A stretch of 64,000 nt of DNA from Protopterus annectens (Eukaryota; Chordata; Ceratodontiformes; Protopteridae). The stretch spans positions 17,711,292 to 17,775,291 of the forward strand of contig NC_056739.1 of assembly GCF_019279795.1 (NCBI RefSeq), read 5' to 3'. Positions within the stretch are counted from its first letter, which is position 1. Each line of letters begins with the position of its first letter. The position numbers and the translations under genes were made by a program. A model generated the notes under the pieces. It was given only the letters and a program-made list of their open reading frames with translations. It made no database searches and had not been told where the DNA came from. Shown one piece after another: positions 11,427 through 21,745 of the stretch.

Positions 11427-11525
11427 CCCTAAGGGTTTCTCTTGGTTTTGAGACATATTAAACGTAAGCCACTACAATTTAAGCTACAGTAGAGAGTTAA
11501 TTATCTGAACATCGATTATCCAAAA
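11427..11525 (-). other. DIRS-A gag start and leader, right of PLE-A
   Basis: On the minus strand a start codon at 11454 opens MSQNQEKPLGF, then a stop in place of Lys and KCG, which aligns with the MSKDTKVSGFKKC start of DIRS-C gag. The remaining 70 bp are leader. At 11526 the end of DIRS-B begins, so DIRS-B appears to have inserted in this leader. The far side of DIRS-A beyond DIRS-B is not found in the window. Confidence 0.65.
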
Positions 11526-11925
11526 AAGAGGTTATGTCTTACCATAACGTTCCATCTGTGTTGTTCATCTTCTTTCATTCATCACTGATGGGTCCGGTAC
11601 TGAGCCCTCGGAACAGAGTCGGCCTATTTACCAAACTCGTGCGAGCCAAAAACCTCTCGATCTAAGTCTCTACCCAAAATGCCCTTTCCCCTGTTACCTC
11701 AGATCGAGTTTACTAGAGGGAAAAGAAGTAAAGCAGAGGCCACTTATGCGCAAATACCCTAAGGCTCCGTTTAGACACAAAGCATCCCCCATGAGCCTTT
11801 GGAGAGGGAAGGAGGGTGGGAAGTGCTGAATGAAATAAGATGAACACCACAGATGGAACGTTATGGTAAGACATAACTTCTTTATCTGATGATGTTAGTC
11901 TTCTTTCCATTCATCAATGATGGGA
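11526..11925. repeat. DIRS-B left terminal repeat and internal complementary region
   Basis: The end AAGAGGTTATGTCTTACC with CATAACGTTCCATCTG (from 11526) recurs inverted at about 11847-11882 as CAGATGGAACGTTATGG and CATAACTTC. Beyond the join at about 11884 the second half would match the lost right end. The two arms can form a hairpin of more than 300 bp. Confidence 0.8.
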
Positions 11926-11944
11926 CAGAATCCTAAGCTACCTT

Positions 11945-12960
11945 AAGGTCCATGGGCAGCCCTTATGGAAATACATTCATGAGTACCACTGAGCCAAAGG
12001 CAGCTCTCCCTCTGGAGACCAAGTCCAATTTGGAATGACTGATAAAGATAGGAGGCTTAGCACAAGTAGCTGCTGCACAGATGTCATCCACAGAAGCCTT
12101 GGAATGGAATGCTATAGATGTTGCCATAGAACTAGTGCAGTGAGCTTTAACTTTTGGCATAGGTTAATTATTGAGCCAATAGATGAAATGTATGCAGTCC
12201 CTTAGCCATCTTGATAATGTAACCTTGGAAACAGCCTCTCCCATTCTGGGCCACAAAAGGACATGAAAAGCTGTTCAGATTTATGGGTAGGTCTGGTCCT
12301 GTCTAGGTAAAATCTCAGTTGTCTATGTATGTCTAAGGAGTGAAGGCAATACTCTCCTCTATTGGCAAAATTCGGAAAGAACACTGGCAGGTCAATGGTC
12401 TGGTTAATGGAGAATTCAGAAACAACTTTGGGAAGAAAGAATGGATTTGTCCAAAGTGATACGCTGTCTTTATGAAAAAACAAAATGCCTGTAGCTCCGA
12501 GACTCTTCTGGCAGAAGTAATGGCTACCAAGAACAAGGATTTCCAAGACAAAAACTTCAGGTTATGCTTCACAGCAGGTTTAAAAGGTTTTTGAGTCAAA
12601 GACTGGAGGACTAAAGTGAGATTCCATGATTCCATGGGCTGTCTGACAGGACGCCTGATATGAAAGGTCCCCATGGGGAAAACCTTGCAAAGGCGTAATG
12701 AGATAAGATGGGTACCATCTATATCACTGTGGAAATTGGAGGTTGCTGCCAGATGTACTCATACAGTAGAGGCAGAGGCTCCATTATCAAAAAACGTAAC
12801 CAAGTATTGAAGCACTGCATTAATTGGAGCCGAATATGGGTCTAGTATGTTATTCCTGGACCAGATGGAGAACCTTTTTCATTTGTCCTGATATAGTCTT
12901 ATGGTGGATGGTTTGTGAAAGGCCAGAATGATGTCTCGAACAGATGAGGAGGGATTAGTT
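11945..12960 (-). pseudogene. DIRS-B tyrosine recombinase, catalytically dead
   Basis: YR of the DIRS type, expected to integrate a circular DNA intermediate. Readable blocks are FLVAITSARRVSEL (first catalytic Arg) near 12500, a middle block with LHSLDIHRQLRFYLDRT near 12300, and the C-terminus at 11963-12160. In the C-terminal motif HxxR reads HCTS, the conserved Trp after AAT is Cys, and the nucleophile Tyr of SHYK is Ser (SHSKLD). Loss of three catalytic positions plus frameshifts between the blocks shows long decay. Confidence 0.85.
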
Positions 12961-12970
12961 TGCCTGGTGA

Positions 12971-13835
12971 CTAGTGGAAGTGGAGAAACCAAGCAGTCAG
13001 CTCGAGACTGGAGAGATTCGGGTGACAAAACCCTTCAGGGTGAGTAATCAGATCTGGTAGAGGGTCCAGAATCCACGGTGGGTATATTAGGTGAGGCCGA
13101 ATGAAGGGGAACCAAACTTGTTGAGGCCAGAATGGAGCTATGAGAATCACCTTGCATCTCAACGGAGGAGCTTTCTTTAGAAATTGTGTAGGGGTAAGGT
13201 TTGATTTCTCCCAGTGTATCATTATTCCCAACAATTTTGCCAGAGAGAGAGTATAAAGCAGTGCTATTACCAGAAGATGCTCGGTGGGGGCTGTAAGGAG
13301 CCAGTTGTCCAGATATGGAAACACCCGGAATCCTTTTAGTCTCAAGTGAGCTGTTACCACTGCCATGCATTTTGTGAACACTCTGGGGGCTGCATAGAGA
13401 CTGAATGGCACTGCACGGAACTTATAATGACCGGCTCATAGCCGGAAGCGAAGCAGACTCCTGGAGCAGTTGTCCATCTTGACGTGGTAATACGCATCCT
13501 GGAGATCTATCAAAGCACATCCAATCGTCCTTTTCCAAGAATGGACTGAAGCATGAAAATCAGGAACTTCCTCTGCTGAACTGATTTGTTCAACCTGTTG
13601 AGATCCAAAATTGGACTACAATCCCGTGTATTTTTTGGTACCAAAACAACCTTGAGTAAGTGCTGGATCCTCTCTGGTCTGGCGAGACTTTTTGGATGAC
13701 ACATTTGTCTAACAGCTTTTGTATCTGAATAGTTGCTTGCTCCCTTTGACAGGGTGGATCATTAGACAGTTTTTTGTTATGAGGCAGTGGATGGGAAAAG
13801 AGTACATAGTATCTTCTGCACCCATTTGGCATTTA
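12971..13835 (-). pseudogene. DIRS-B reverse transcriptase with RNase H deleted
   Basis: The upstream RT block (RIQHLLKVVLVPKNTRD, then ILDLNRLNKSV) is at 13510-13832. The palm lies at 12971-13411 with TAHLRLKGFRVFPYLDNW, so the active box reads YLDN and not YLDD. Immediately after TPTQF the frame jumps to the end of the methylase-like domain (VILIAPFWPQQVWFPF). The whole RNase H and most of the methylase are therefore missing, a deletion of roughly 1 kb compared with DIRS-D, with the frame kept across the scar near 13175. Confidence 0.8.
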
Positions 13836-13849
13836 TGTTCAGTCAGGCT

Positions 13850-14600
13850 CTCAGGTGCAGAGACAGATGACCTCCAGAGAAGAGCAATTGGGCCTCCATT
13901 CAGGATAGCTGGAAGAGTTTCCCAAAGAACATATCACTGGACCCTTGATGATGCTGACCCCCTCTGCTGCCGGGGCAACATCTTCCATCACTGCTCCCAC
14001 CTCTGCCTTGCTTGAGGAAAAGACCCTTGTGATTCTTTGAACCACATCTTTCCACTGCTCCTATGATTTTTTTTGAATATGGCTTCTGGGGAGTGAAAAA
14101 ACAAATGCCCACAGCAGAAAGGGTCGTCCCATCTTTCTTGCACCTTGACAGTATATCTCTGACTTTTGCGCCAAACAGGGAAGTACCATCAAATGGAGCA
14201 ATGACAAATGAAGATTTAAATGGCTCAGCAAAGTTGTACAAGCAGATCCAGGCTTGCCTCCTGATAGAGATACCTGAACCTGCAGCTCTACTTGCCACTT
14301 CGGTTGCATGAGAGATGAGCTTCATGGAGGAGTTTGCGATAGCATGCAGAGTGGCTAGCTGGGAAGTAACTGAGTCTTGTACCTCTTCAGACACAGCTCC
14401 TGAGAGATAATCTGAAAGCTTCTTAATCAAATCCCCTCTGCCATCTGGTAAAATGGAAAAGATAATTCACAGACATCAAGCCAAAGGTCATTGAAGAGAA
14501 AACATGCTGCCTGCATCTATCCATCATCCTGAAAACTTTATAAGGAGGATGAATAATAGAACTCTCTTCAGCAAGTTCTTTTTTCATGGGTAATATTCTG
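13850..14600 (-). pseudogene. DIRS-B gag C-terminal part
   Basis: Minus-strand reading shows the conserved gag C-terminal block (FAEPFKSSFVIAPFDG, then LFGAKV and TLSAVGICF) and the Gly/Arg-rich tail at 13900-14430, with an upstream piece (SVNYLFHFTRWQ) at about 14440-14590. Stops break the frame. The 3' end of a CR1 fragment is joined directly at about 14595, in the middle of the KKELAEES block. Confidence 0.8.
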
Positions 14601-16070
14601 GTGCCGTTTGTTTTGTGGATATGCAGGAGGTTCATCAGAGTGGGATCTGAAAATGCCCTGTATGCCACACACAGATCTCCTCTCAAAAGCCTGTAGGAGA
14701 CGGAATACGGGGATATAGCCTTGAGACGGTCTGCATAGGACATTTTACTTACACCCTGTATTCTTTTAGTGAGAAACTTCTGTGGATGTTCCAGTTGCTG
14801 GATATGCCTGGTTAGGTATATACCAAAGGGGACATTGTACTCAATGATAGGGCTGATGAATGCAGAATACAGTGGAACAATGACTTCCTTGGACTTAGAT
14901 GTCATACCTTTGTTTATAAGTTGTGCAACACAGAATGTTTTCCTCACCACTGTAGACACGTGATGGTCAAATGCTAGATTACTATGTGTTTCCCTAAGTC
15001 CCAAACTACTGGGTCAACTCTAAGGGGTGTGTTGTCAATATGATAGTTACCATGGATGGATGACTTCCTAAAGCATATTATTATGCATTTCTTGGCATTT
15101 AGTTTTAGTCCATGGGTCTGACACCAGTTGTTTGTCTGTGTCAGCCCCTCCTGGAGAATATGTGTATCAGTGTGAGATTCAATGACAGCTTCTAATTTGC
15201 TATCACCTACAAATTTAGTCAGCCAAAGACAACTGACATTGGCCTTGACTTCTGAGAAGTAAATGCCAAAAGGGAGCAGTCCAAGGACTGATCCTTGAGG
15301 GACTACACTTGTGACTGGCCACTTTGTAGAGGTGGACTCCCAATTCTAACTTCCTGAGTCCTATCTGTGAGCCATTTGGCTATCCACCAAGTGACATACG
15401 GGTTTGTACCTAACCTCTTGAGTTTGTCAACAATGGCCAGGTGGGGTGAATTGTCTCAAATGCCTGGCCAGGTCAAGGTAGGCAGTGCGAACAATTCTGC
15501 CCTCATCATTTGCTTTGGTGACCTTCTCAAAGAAGTCCACAGGTTGAGTAGTCATGATTTGCCCTTGACAAAACCAAATTGGGTTGTGTCCAGTGTCTGG
15601 AGGTTTACTATATCTCTATTGATATTCTCCATGAAAATTCTTTCCATGGTTTTATATAGAAGACTAGTGAGACTTATGGGTCTGTAGTTCCAGGAACTGT
15701 AGATGGCCCGCCATTGTGCAGTGGGATGGCTGTTACCTTTTTCCATTCATGAGGCATGAAGTCTGTTTGGAGCCTACAATTAAATAGCAATTCCAGAGAC
15801 CCTGACAGGTCATGTTTCATGTTACTTAGAAGGCATCCTGGGATACTACCTGGGCCCGGCCCACTGATGCAGTGTTCTTGTTCTGAGAGGGAGCACTAAG
15901 GACCTGTTCCCTAGTGATAGTAGGGAGAGCTATATTTGATGATATTTCTTGAGGGAAGGTTGAGGGGGAGAGTGGGGTAAAACTGGAGCTGAATTTATCA
16001 GCCAGGAGGTTTGCTATATCTTCTGGCTCAGTATAGGTAGTGATGTTATTATTTTATTTGTTCTCCAAAA
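14600..16070 (-). pseudogene. CR1-B, LINE RT fragment inside DIRS-B gag
   Basis: This is a minus-strand CR1-type LINE ORF2 fragment. Its RT starts in the region before NYRPISLTSLLYKTMERIF (near 15700), continues through FGFVKGKS and a palm block near 15250-15450, and ends with STVVRKTFCVAQLI, SPIIEYNVPFGIYL and the RRLLRGDLCVAYRAFSDP region (14600-15004). The last part of the CR1 C-terminal domain and the 3' microsatellite are missing, and about 35 gag codons are missing at the same junction. It is therefore not a clean insertion. It closely resembles CR1-A ORF2 and has stops and frameshifts throughout. Confidence 0.85.
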
Positions 16071-16074
16071 GAAA

Positions 16075-16632
16075 GGTTCAATGGAATCTGCAGCCTCCCA
16101 CGCGCACTGAGAGATAATCTCGATGAGCTTGTCGGCAGTCAGGGTCACCCAGGAGGTAGATTATCTGGATCCAAAAGCCGCTAGGTACACTGACTCCTCT
16201 GATGAGGGATTGCTGGGCTTCCAGTCACTTGTCTGTTTCAAGATCTCTAGGATGTCCCCAAAGGAAACATTATCTGGGGGGTGACCATGGGGATCCCTCA
16301 CCTTCCTTGAGGTCAGTATCCTCGGTAATGGACTCCTCTATGGAGTCTAGGTGCTTCCTATTACACTTCCTCCTCCGAGGAGCCTTCTCTATTGGGAGTT
16401 CCATGGAGGTATCGGAAGAGGAGGGGGAACCCTGTTGGGTAGCCTGGAGCTTCTAGACCAGCTGTCTCTGTAGGATGTCTGGTCGAGACACTGGCTTCTA
16501 GATCAGCAAAGCAAAAGGCTGTGGATCCAAAGGAGGAGATACTGTCTGTGCTGCCTAGGCAGAGATAGTTCTCTACAAAGCCTTGAAAGCTGACTGACCC
16601 TGAAAGTGAAGAATAGATCTGAAAGGCTGTGC
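16075..16632 (-). pseudogene. DIRS-B gag central part
   Basis: Minus-strand sequence resumes DIRS gag: the DSIEP region at about 16085, a Ser/Glu-rich acidic region with the equivalents of GDPHGHPPDNVSFGDILEIL at about 16230-16300, and low-complexity gag to about 16620. The order matches gag of DIRS-C and DIRS-D. Gag stops at the CR1-C boundary without its Cys-rich N-terminus. Confidence 0.65.
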
Positions 16633-17707
16633 CTGGGTTGAGTCCAGTGTCTGAAGGCTGCCTATTTCATTATCATTTCCATGATAATTTGTTCCGTGGC
16701 TTTGCATATAAGACTAGTCAGACAAATACAGCTGTAGTTTCTGAGGCTGGTTAATGGTACACCCTTGCAAATTGAGATAACTGTTGCAGTCCTCCATTGT
16801 AATGGAACAAAGCCTGTTTTGAGGCTATAGTCAAAAAGTGACTCAAGTGGCCCTGACAGGTCATGTTTCAAGCTATTTAAGTAGACATCTTATGATACTG
16901 ATGGGGACCATTCAGGCTGTGTTGTTGGCCTTAGTGAGCACCACCAAGACCTGCTCCCCATTTATAGATGGGAGGGTTATGATAGCAGGTATTTTAAGGG
17001 AGTGACAGGGGGAGTGGGGGTGAAGTTTGAGCTGAATTTGTCAGTCAGCATATTTGCTATATCGCTCTGCTTAGTGAAGGTGACACCATTACCCACCGGT
17101 TTGGCACACTGATATGCACTGCCTTTGAGGTTTCAGTCATAGTTGTAGAAGGCCTTGTGTGTTTTTTTTTTAAGTCTGTGAGGCTGTCTTGACCTCATGC
17201 TTGACCTTGCTGAACTTAATTAAATCTCAGTTTCCTGTTTAATTTAATTACGGAGCTCCTTTCATTGTGGGAGTACTCTTCCTGATTTTAGCCATGATAT
17301 TTTTCCTTTTGCTATACACCCTATTAAGGTTAGGATTCCACCACTGTGGTTTGTCTTTAGAGTTTGTTTTGGGCTTCCTTCTGGTAGGTACAGCATCTTC
17401 TATACAGCCATTTACATGGATGGACAGGGTCTCTGTGTGGAATTCCACATAAGTTACTGTGAACTTGGCACTGAGAGGGGCACTGAACTTTGGAAAACTA
17501 TCGCTTAGCAGGATGAAGTATGCTTCAGAATTGTTCTTTACAGTTACAGAGTTTACTGGAGTTAGAGTTGATTTTTATTTCTATGGAGACAGCTTTGTGG
17601 TTCAACGTCTCCAGTGAGGATGTGACACTGTGTGTGTGTGGGGGGGGGGGGCAGCTCTCTCTCATATTGGTGATTGCCATGTCCAGTATACCTTGGATAA
17701 TAAAATT
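16633..17707 (-). pseudogene. CR1-C, LINE ORF2 fragment (endonuclease end to RT start)
   Basis: On the minus strand from 17707 down: ILDMAITNMRE and a NHKAVSIEIKI block (end of the APE endonuclease), KPQWWNPNLNRVYSKRKN (linker) and the first RT blocks (LKTGFVPLQWRTATVISICKG, then LTSLICKATEQIIME). It ends at 16633 just after the LQTLDS motif, so the RT core and 3' end are missing. It overlaps CR1-B in the RT region and is therefore a different copy. A G-run/(CA) stretch lies at 17630-17652. Several stops occur. Confidence 0.75.
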
Positions 17708-18265
17708 TAAATTCACTCCAAGCTCCTACTACTGAATTCATGTCTTTCATACCAAATATTTTCATACATGTCCCAAAAATCTACCCTCTTTTGTTATATT
17801 GTCCCTTCTAGGCCCCCCAGATACATCCTCACTGTGGCAAAGCAAGTTCTAGTCTCCACCTATAACTAATACTCCCTGCTGAAAGTGGATTACTTCTCCC
17901 AGAGTTTTCTTAAGTTGCTTTGTAGCAGTTTTAAGTGGAATACAAACACATGCCAGCATAATCCTCCTCCCTTGCCAGTAGCTCCTTACTACTACAAACT
18001 TACTATTATTATCTTCTACCCCCTGTTCTATCACTATTGGAACTCCTCTCACAATAAATACATGTCTCAGATATTCTGCTGAATAGCCATCCTGAAATAA
18101 TTCCTTTATCAACTTCACATGCTCAGTTCTTTCCAAACTTGTCTCCTGTAGCTTAGCTACCTGCACGTTGTGTTTTGTAACACAGTTCACTTCTCTTTAT
18201 TTTTGTATATATATCTGCGAGACCATTCACATTCAAAGATAATGGGGAAATTGTTGCCATTATGA
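17708..18265 (-). pseudogene. L1-B, L1/Tx1-type LINE endonuclease fragment
   Basis: The minus-strand start near 18262 reads ATISPLSLNVNGL, the usual opening of L1-type ORF2. Then come VAKLQETSLERTEH, the endonuclease catalytic Glu block, and VLVIGGD at about 17850, the last before a decayed tail. Only the endonuclease remains. RT and the 3' end are missing, which is unusual because LINEs normally lose their 5' ends. It abuts CR1-C with no recognisable target duplication. Confidence 0.7.
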
Positions 18266-19070
18266 TAAGAAGTTATTATTCCCACCTATTATGTATAACA
18301 GCTTTTCTTAAAATGTCTAGCTTCGGCTTTTACGTTACATGTATACACTAATGTTTGTCAGGTTGATCTTTTATACAGCTGTCTCCTGGCATATCCATTT
18401 GAACCTATGTCACATCTTACAAAACATTTACAAAAACTCTCAAACCAACAACAATAAAAACACCTCCAGACACTCCCAAAACCTATTTATTAATGTAATA
18501 CTAGCACACAAATCTATGCACATCTTCAAATAATGTAGTTTAACCATCCTAATAGGAACAGTTGTCCCAGATTAACAGCCACACTCACGGGTATGAATTA
18601 AACTAAAATGAAGGTTATTCAGCTAAGAAGCATTACACAGCCTGTGCTTCTATTTCCAATAAGTGCTGTCTGTTTTTGTCTTATCTTTACTCCACTCCCA
18701 GATGAAAAAAAAAACTTGAATGCTTTCAGAAAACATTATCTCTTAGCCATTGAAAGAAGGAGGTATTCCGTTTTTATTGCCCACTTATTTCATTGTCTTC
18801 ATAGAAGCATGAGAACCACATACACAGTTGTATTCCACTACACATATTGCACTGTTAACATTTATGTCCAAGAGGGAAACACTAGTCAGTATTCATTACA
18901 TTCAGTGTTCTTTTATTTGCTTCCCCGTAAAACTTATTAAATCAAGAAACGCCTTAATCCAGTCACTCCTCTATGCAAAAATAAAATAAAAAACGGCATA
19001 TCAATTTTTTTTATATCATGCTCCTTTGTCCAGGCTTTTTTCTCTTTTTAGAATACACAATAGCAAAGCA
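18266..19070. other. AT-rich interval without recognisable genes
   Basis: I see no coding block, repeat end or RNA gene I can support. It could hold the 5' UTR or ORF1 of L1-B, but nothing in the frames shows it. Short open frames here are AT-rich and lack motifs. Confidence 0.5.
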
Positions 19071-19074
19071 AAAA

Positions 19075-19203
19075 TCCAAATGCCACAATAATAGTCAAAG
19101 ACAACAGGACACAGATAAGCAATCACAGCAATTTAATCAACATTAAATTTCTGTGATTGCTGATCTGTGTCCTGTGGTCCGTGACTATTATTGTGGTAAA
19201 TCC
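19075..19203. repeat. Inverted repeat (about 50-bp arms) at the PLE-B 3' end
   Basis: The left arm at about 19077-19126 (GCCACAATAATAGTC, then GACACAGATAAGCAATCACAG) is repeated inverted at 19153-19200 (CTGTGATTGCTGATCTGTGTC, then GACTATTATTGTGG), with a loop of about 27 nt. Only a few bases differ. It lies at the 3' end of PLE-B and could be its terminus or a separate short foldback element. Confidence 0.8.
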
Positions 19204-19267
19204 AAAAACAGGTTCAAAAAATCAGCAACACAGTCTGAGAAGAGTCAAGTAACACTATTTATTCCAC

Positions 19268-19318
19268 TGTTTAAAACGCTTTTCGTCAGCCTGATAGCAA
19301 ACTTCTTCAGAAACAGTT
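19268..19318 (-). ncRNA. Hammerhead-ribozyme-like motif in PLE-B 3' UTR
   Basis: The minus strand reads CTGAAGA, then GTTTGC, a short loop, GCTGAC and GAAA, followed by AGCG and a T-rich run. CTGAAGA fits the hammerhead core CUGANGA, the two hexamers pair with one mismatch as stem II, and GAAA follows in place. The position matches the motif in PLE-A. Helices I and III are not convincingly formed by eye, so activity is doubtful. Confidence 0.4.
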
Positions 19319-19658
19319 ACAGCAATAAAAAATTTTAAGACAGGTGATCAGCATTCACCAATTGCATCACTTTGTTCTACTTACTTTAAAATTAAAGTGA
19401 CAACTGCTGATATCCAGTAATAAAACAACATTAAAGTATATTAACACATTAAAGTATGTAAACATGTCTACGACAGTGACCACAATACACAAAGGTAAAA
19501 ACATTAAAAGTTATTTTGTATAACCCAACCATTGACAGAAATAATCTATGTTTTTAACAAAATGTGACTCATCTCTGCAAGCTCTTTAGTTTGAGAATGC
19601 TACTAACTGAGCATGAGTCGTTCAACCCAGGAAAATTGTAGGCATTCAGCCTCACTTA

Positions 19659-20520
19659 CCAGGCTAATTCAAGTTCTTCAGGTTTGAGTGGTCTAGGGCC
19701 ACCCCTACTATCATACTTGGCTTGATCAATGATAATAAATTTAAAAGCATGTTCTTTATTAGAAATAGTGTGCTTAGCTAGCGCATTCTCCAGTTTACAT
19801 TTATTCATAGAATATTGGTGTTCATAAATTCTGTCACAGAGCCTCCGCTCCATCTTTCCTATACAGAAAGTAGGACAGAATTACACCTAGCCAAGTAAAC
19901 TACAAAAGACGAATTACAGTTGAATCTGTCTTTTAATTTATAGGTTGTACCGGTAACCTTAAACAAATTAGTGACTTCTACAAGTTTACAATAGTTGCAA
20001 TTTTGACATTTATTCATCCCAGTATTCCATACTACTGGGGTGTAATGCTGTTCTAAGAGAGTTTTAAGGTTGTTCCCTCTTCTAAATGTCACTCTAGGGG
20101 TCTCACCTACTTTAACGTAAATGTTAGGGTACATCTTAAACAGGTCCCAATTTTTCTGTAATATGTCCAAACATGAGTAACTATGTGAACTGAATGTAGT
20201 GATGACGGACAATGTGACATTCTTGTCTTCACTAACCAATGCTCTACTAGTGGTGTCTGAATATTCTTCCACTAAATTGTGCATACTAGATGGTGTCAGT
20301 AGGGGTTTAGCACTAAGTAAAGGAATGTATACCCTATTCACTCTCTTAGTTGTAACCTCTTGGATAAGGGCATCCAAGAGGGGCTCTGGGTATCCACGGT
20401 GCAAAGAAAATGCTTTTTAAAACAGCACATTCATCAGAAAAGTCTTCGTCCAAACTGGTCATTCTAGAGGCCCTCACTAACTGGCCCTTAATGACTGACC
20501 TCTTTTGGTGAAAGGGATGG
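19659..20520 (-). pseudogene. PLE-B linker, Cys-rich motif and GIY-YIG endonuclease
   Basis: This is the minus-strand continuation after the RT. It holds LVRASRM near 20460, then HRGYPEPLLDALIQEV and the KNWDLFKMYPNIYVKVGETP block (20130-20170), the zinc-like KCQNCNYCK motif (about 19990), and the start of the GIY-YIG module. The module's FYIGK codons are disturbed by frame changes at 19855-19870, giving a premature end after YLARC. The rest (RRLCDRIYEHQ, NALAKHTISNKEHAF, DQAKYDSRGGPRPL) is read at 19656-19853. Relative to PLE-C there are at least two extra lesions here. Confidence 0.85.
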
Positions 20521-21196
20521 CTACTGGTGAAATGGAGAAATGTATTGGAATATGTGTTTTTTTCTAAATATCCTTGTTACATAACTATTAATAGTGTAAT
20601 TTTTCACTAGGCAAATATCTAGGTACGCTATAGTATCAGTGTTTAATGCAGAAGTGAATTGTAGGAAATGCATAGTGCTGTTGAAATATTCCAGCACATA
20701 CTCACTATCTCGCTCATCTCCATTGATGAGGATGAAGACGTCATCCAGGTATCTCGTATAGAAAACAAAGGAGTCACAACATGTATTGTTGTTAAATGCG
20801 CATTCCGATTCCCAGTAAGCCATGACCAGATTTGCGATACTAGCTCCGCACGGTGCCCCCATTGCTACCCCTACTTTTTGCAGAAAAAACTGGTCTTGGA
20901 ACATAAAATAATTGTTAGAGAGTACCAGATCAATAAGTTCCACGACCGAACTAATTTCCGCGGCTGTAGCATTGTGTTTCTGTAACATAAGTGCTACCCA
21001 TTCTATAGCTACCTCGTGGGGGATACAAGTGTAGAGGTCTCTCACGTCAATAGTGAGAAAATTAAAGTTCACGTTGAAATCTAAGGCCTCGATCTTTTTC
21101 AAGAATGACCATGAATCTTTACATATTTGGGTCTCATGGCATAAGAACTTTTGTAAAATGGCATCTACCACTTTAGCACACGAGTATGTTGGTGAA
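20521..21196 (-). pseudogene. PLE-B reverse transcriptase, main part
   Basis: PTYSCAKVVDAILQKF opens the PLE segment at 21196. The RT continues with FLTIDVRDLYTCIPHE (first catalytic Asp), QKVGVAMGAPCGAS, and FYTRYLDDVFIL (the YLDD pair), and stops after YISPFHQ at 20521. The open frame actually starts at 21228 with an ATG inside the DIRS-C terminal repeat (MERYGRYITS), fused in frame by the insertion. The stop at 20521 follows a shift at a seven-A run (about 20559-20565) that PLE-C also carries. Until that point the RT motifs are intact. Confidence 0.9.
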
Positions 21197-21720
21197 TAAG
21201 AAGTTATGTACCTACCATAACGTTCCATGTTAGTTGTCTTCTCTCGCCTTCTTTCTTGCTGGATGGGTTCGGAGCTGATCCTCGGCTCTGACTCGGCACT
21301 TACTAAGCTCGAGAGCTAATTTTACCAGCTCGAGGCAACCCTATATCCCATGATGCAAGGCGGAGACTACCCAGATCTTGTTTGGTAGCTAAGGAAATTA
21401 TGCAATTTATTCTTCCAACTGGAGAGGAGGAAGAAAAAGTAACAATACTAAAAATGACAATCATAATCATCATAATCCTCTGAAAAGGGATCAACCTAAA
21501 TCTAGTGACACTAGAAGCTGATTAGCTAGAAAAAAAGGGATAAAACCTCTTAAGAGAAGAGGTTATAATCTTCTCGGTCTGACCAGGCTAGGGGGATGGA
21601 GGGCAGGACGCAAGAAAGAAGGCGAGAGAAGACAACTAACATGGAACGTTATGGTAGGTACATAACTTCTTAATGTTAAGTTGTCAATCTCGCCTTCATT
21701 CTTGCTGGATGGGACCGCGT
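21197..21720. repeat. DIRS-C left ITR and ICR
   Basis: The left end TAAGAAGTTATGTACC runs into a terminal repeat of about 170 bp (TTCGGAGCTGATCCTCGGCTC, then CTCGAGAGCTAATTTTACC), which is repeated inverted at 27240-27438. The ICR at 21638-21714 joins the complement of the left end (to CATAACTTCTTA, 21672) to the complement of the right end (ATGTTAAGTTGTC, from 21673). It thus records the junction of a circularised element. Confidence 0.92.
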
Positions 21721-21745
21721 CCCTAGCACCTCTATCCTGGGTGGC

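Larger units (their letters stand above)
11526..16632 (-). mobile_element. DIRS-B, decayed and 5'-truncated YR retrotransposon
   Basis: This minus-strand DIRS copy holds a left ITR with ICR (11526-11925), the YR gene (11945-12960), pol lacking RNase H (12971-13835), and gag (13850-14600 and 16075-16632). A CR1 fragment (CR1-B) sits in gag. The gag N-terminus and right ITR are missing; LINE fragments start at 16633. All three genes carry stops, frameshifts or catalytic substitutions, so the copy is old. Confidence 0.8.
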
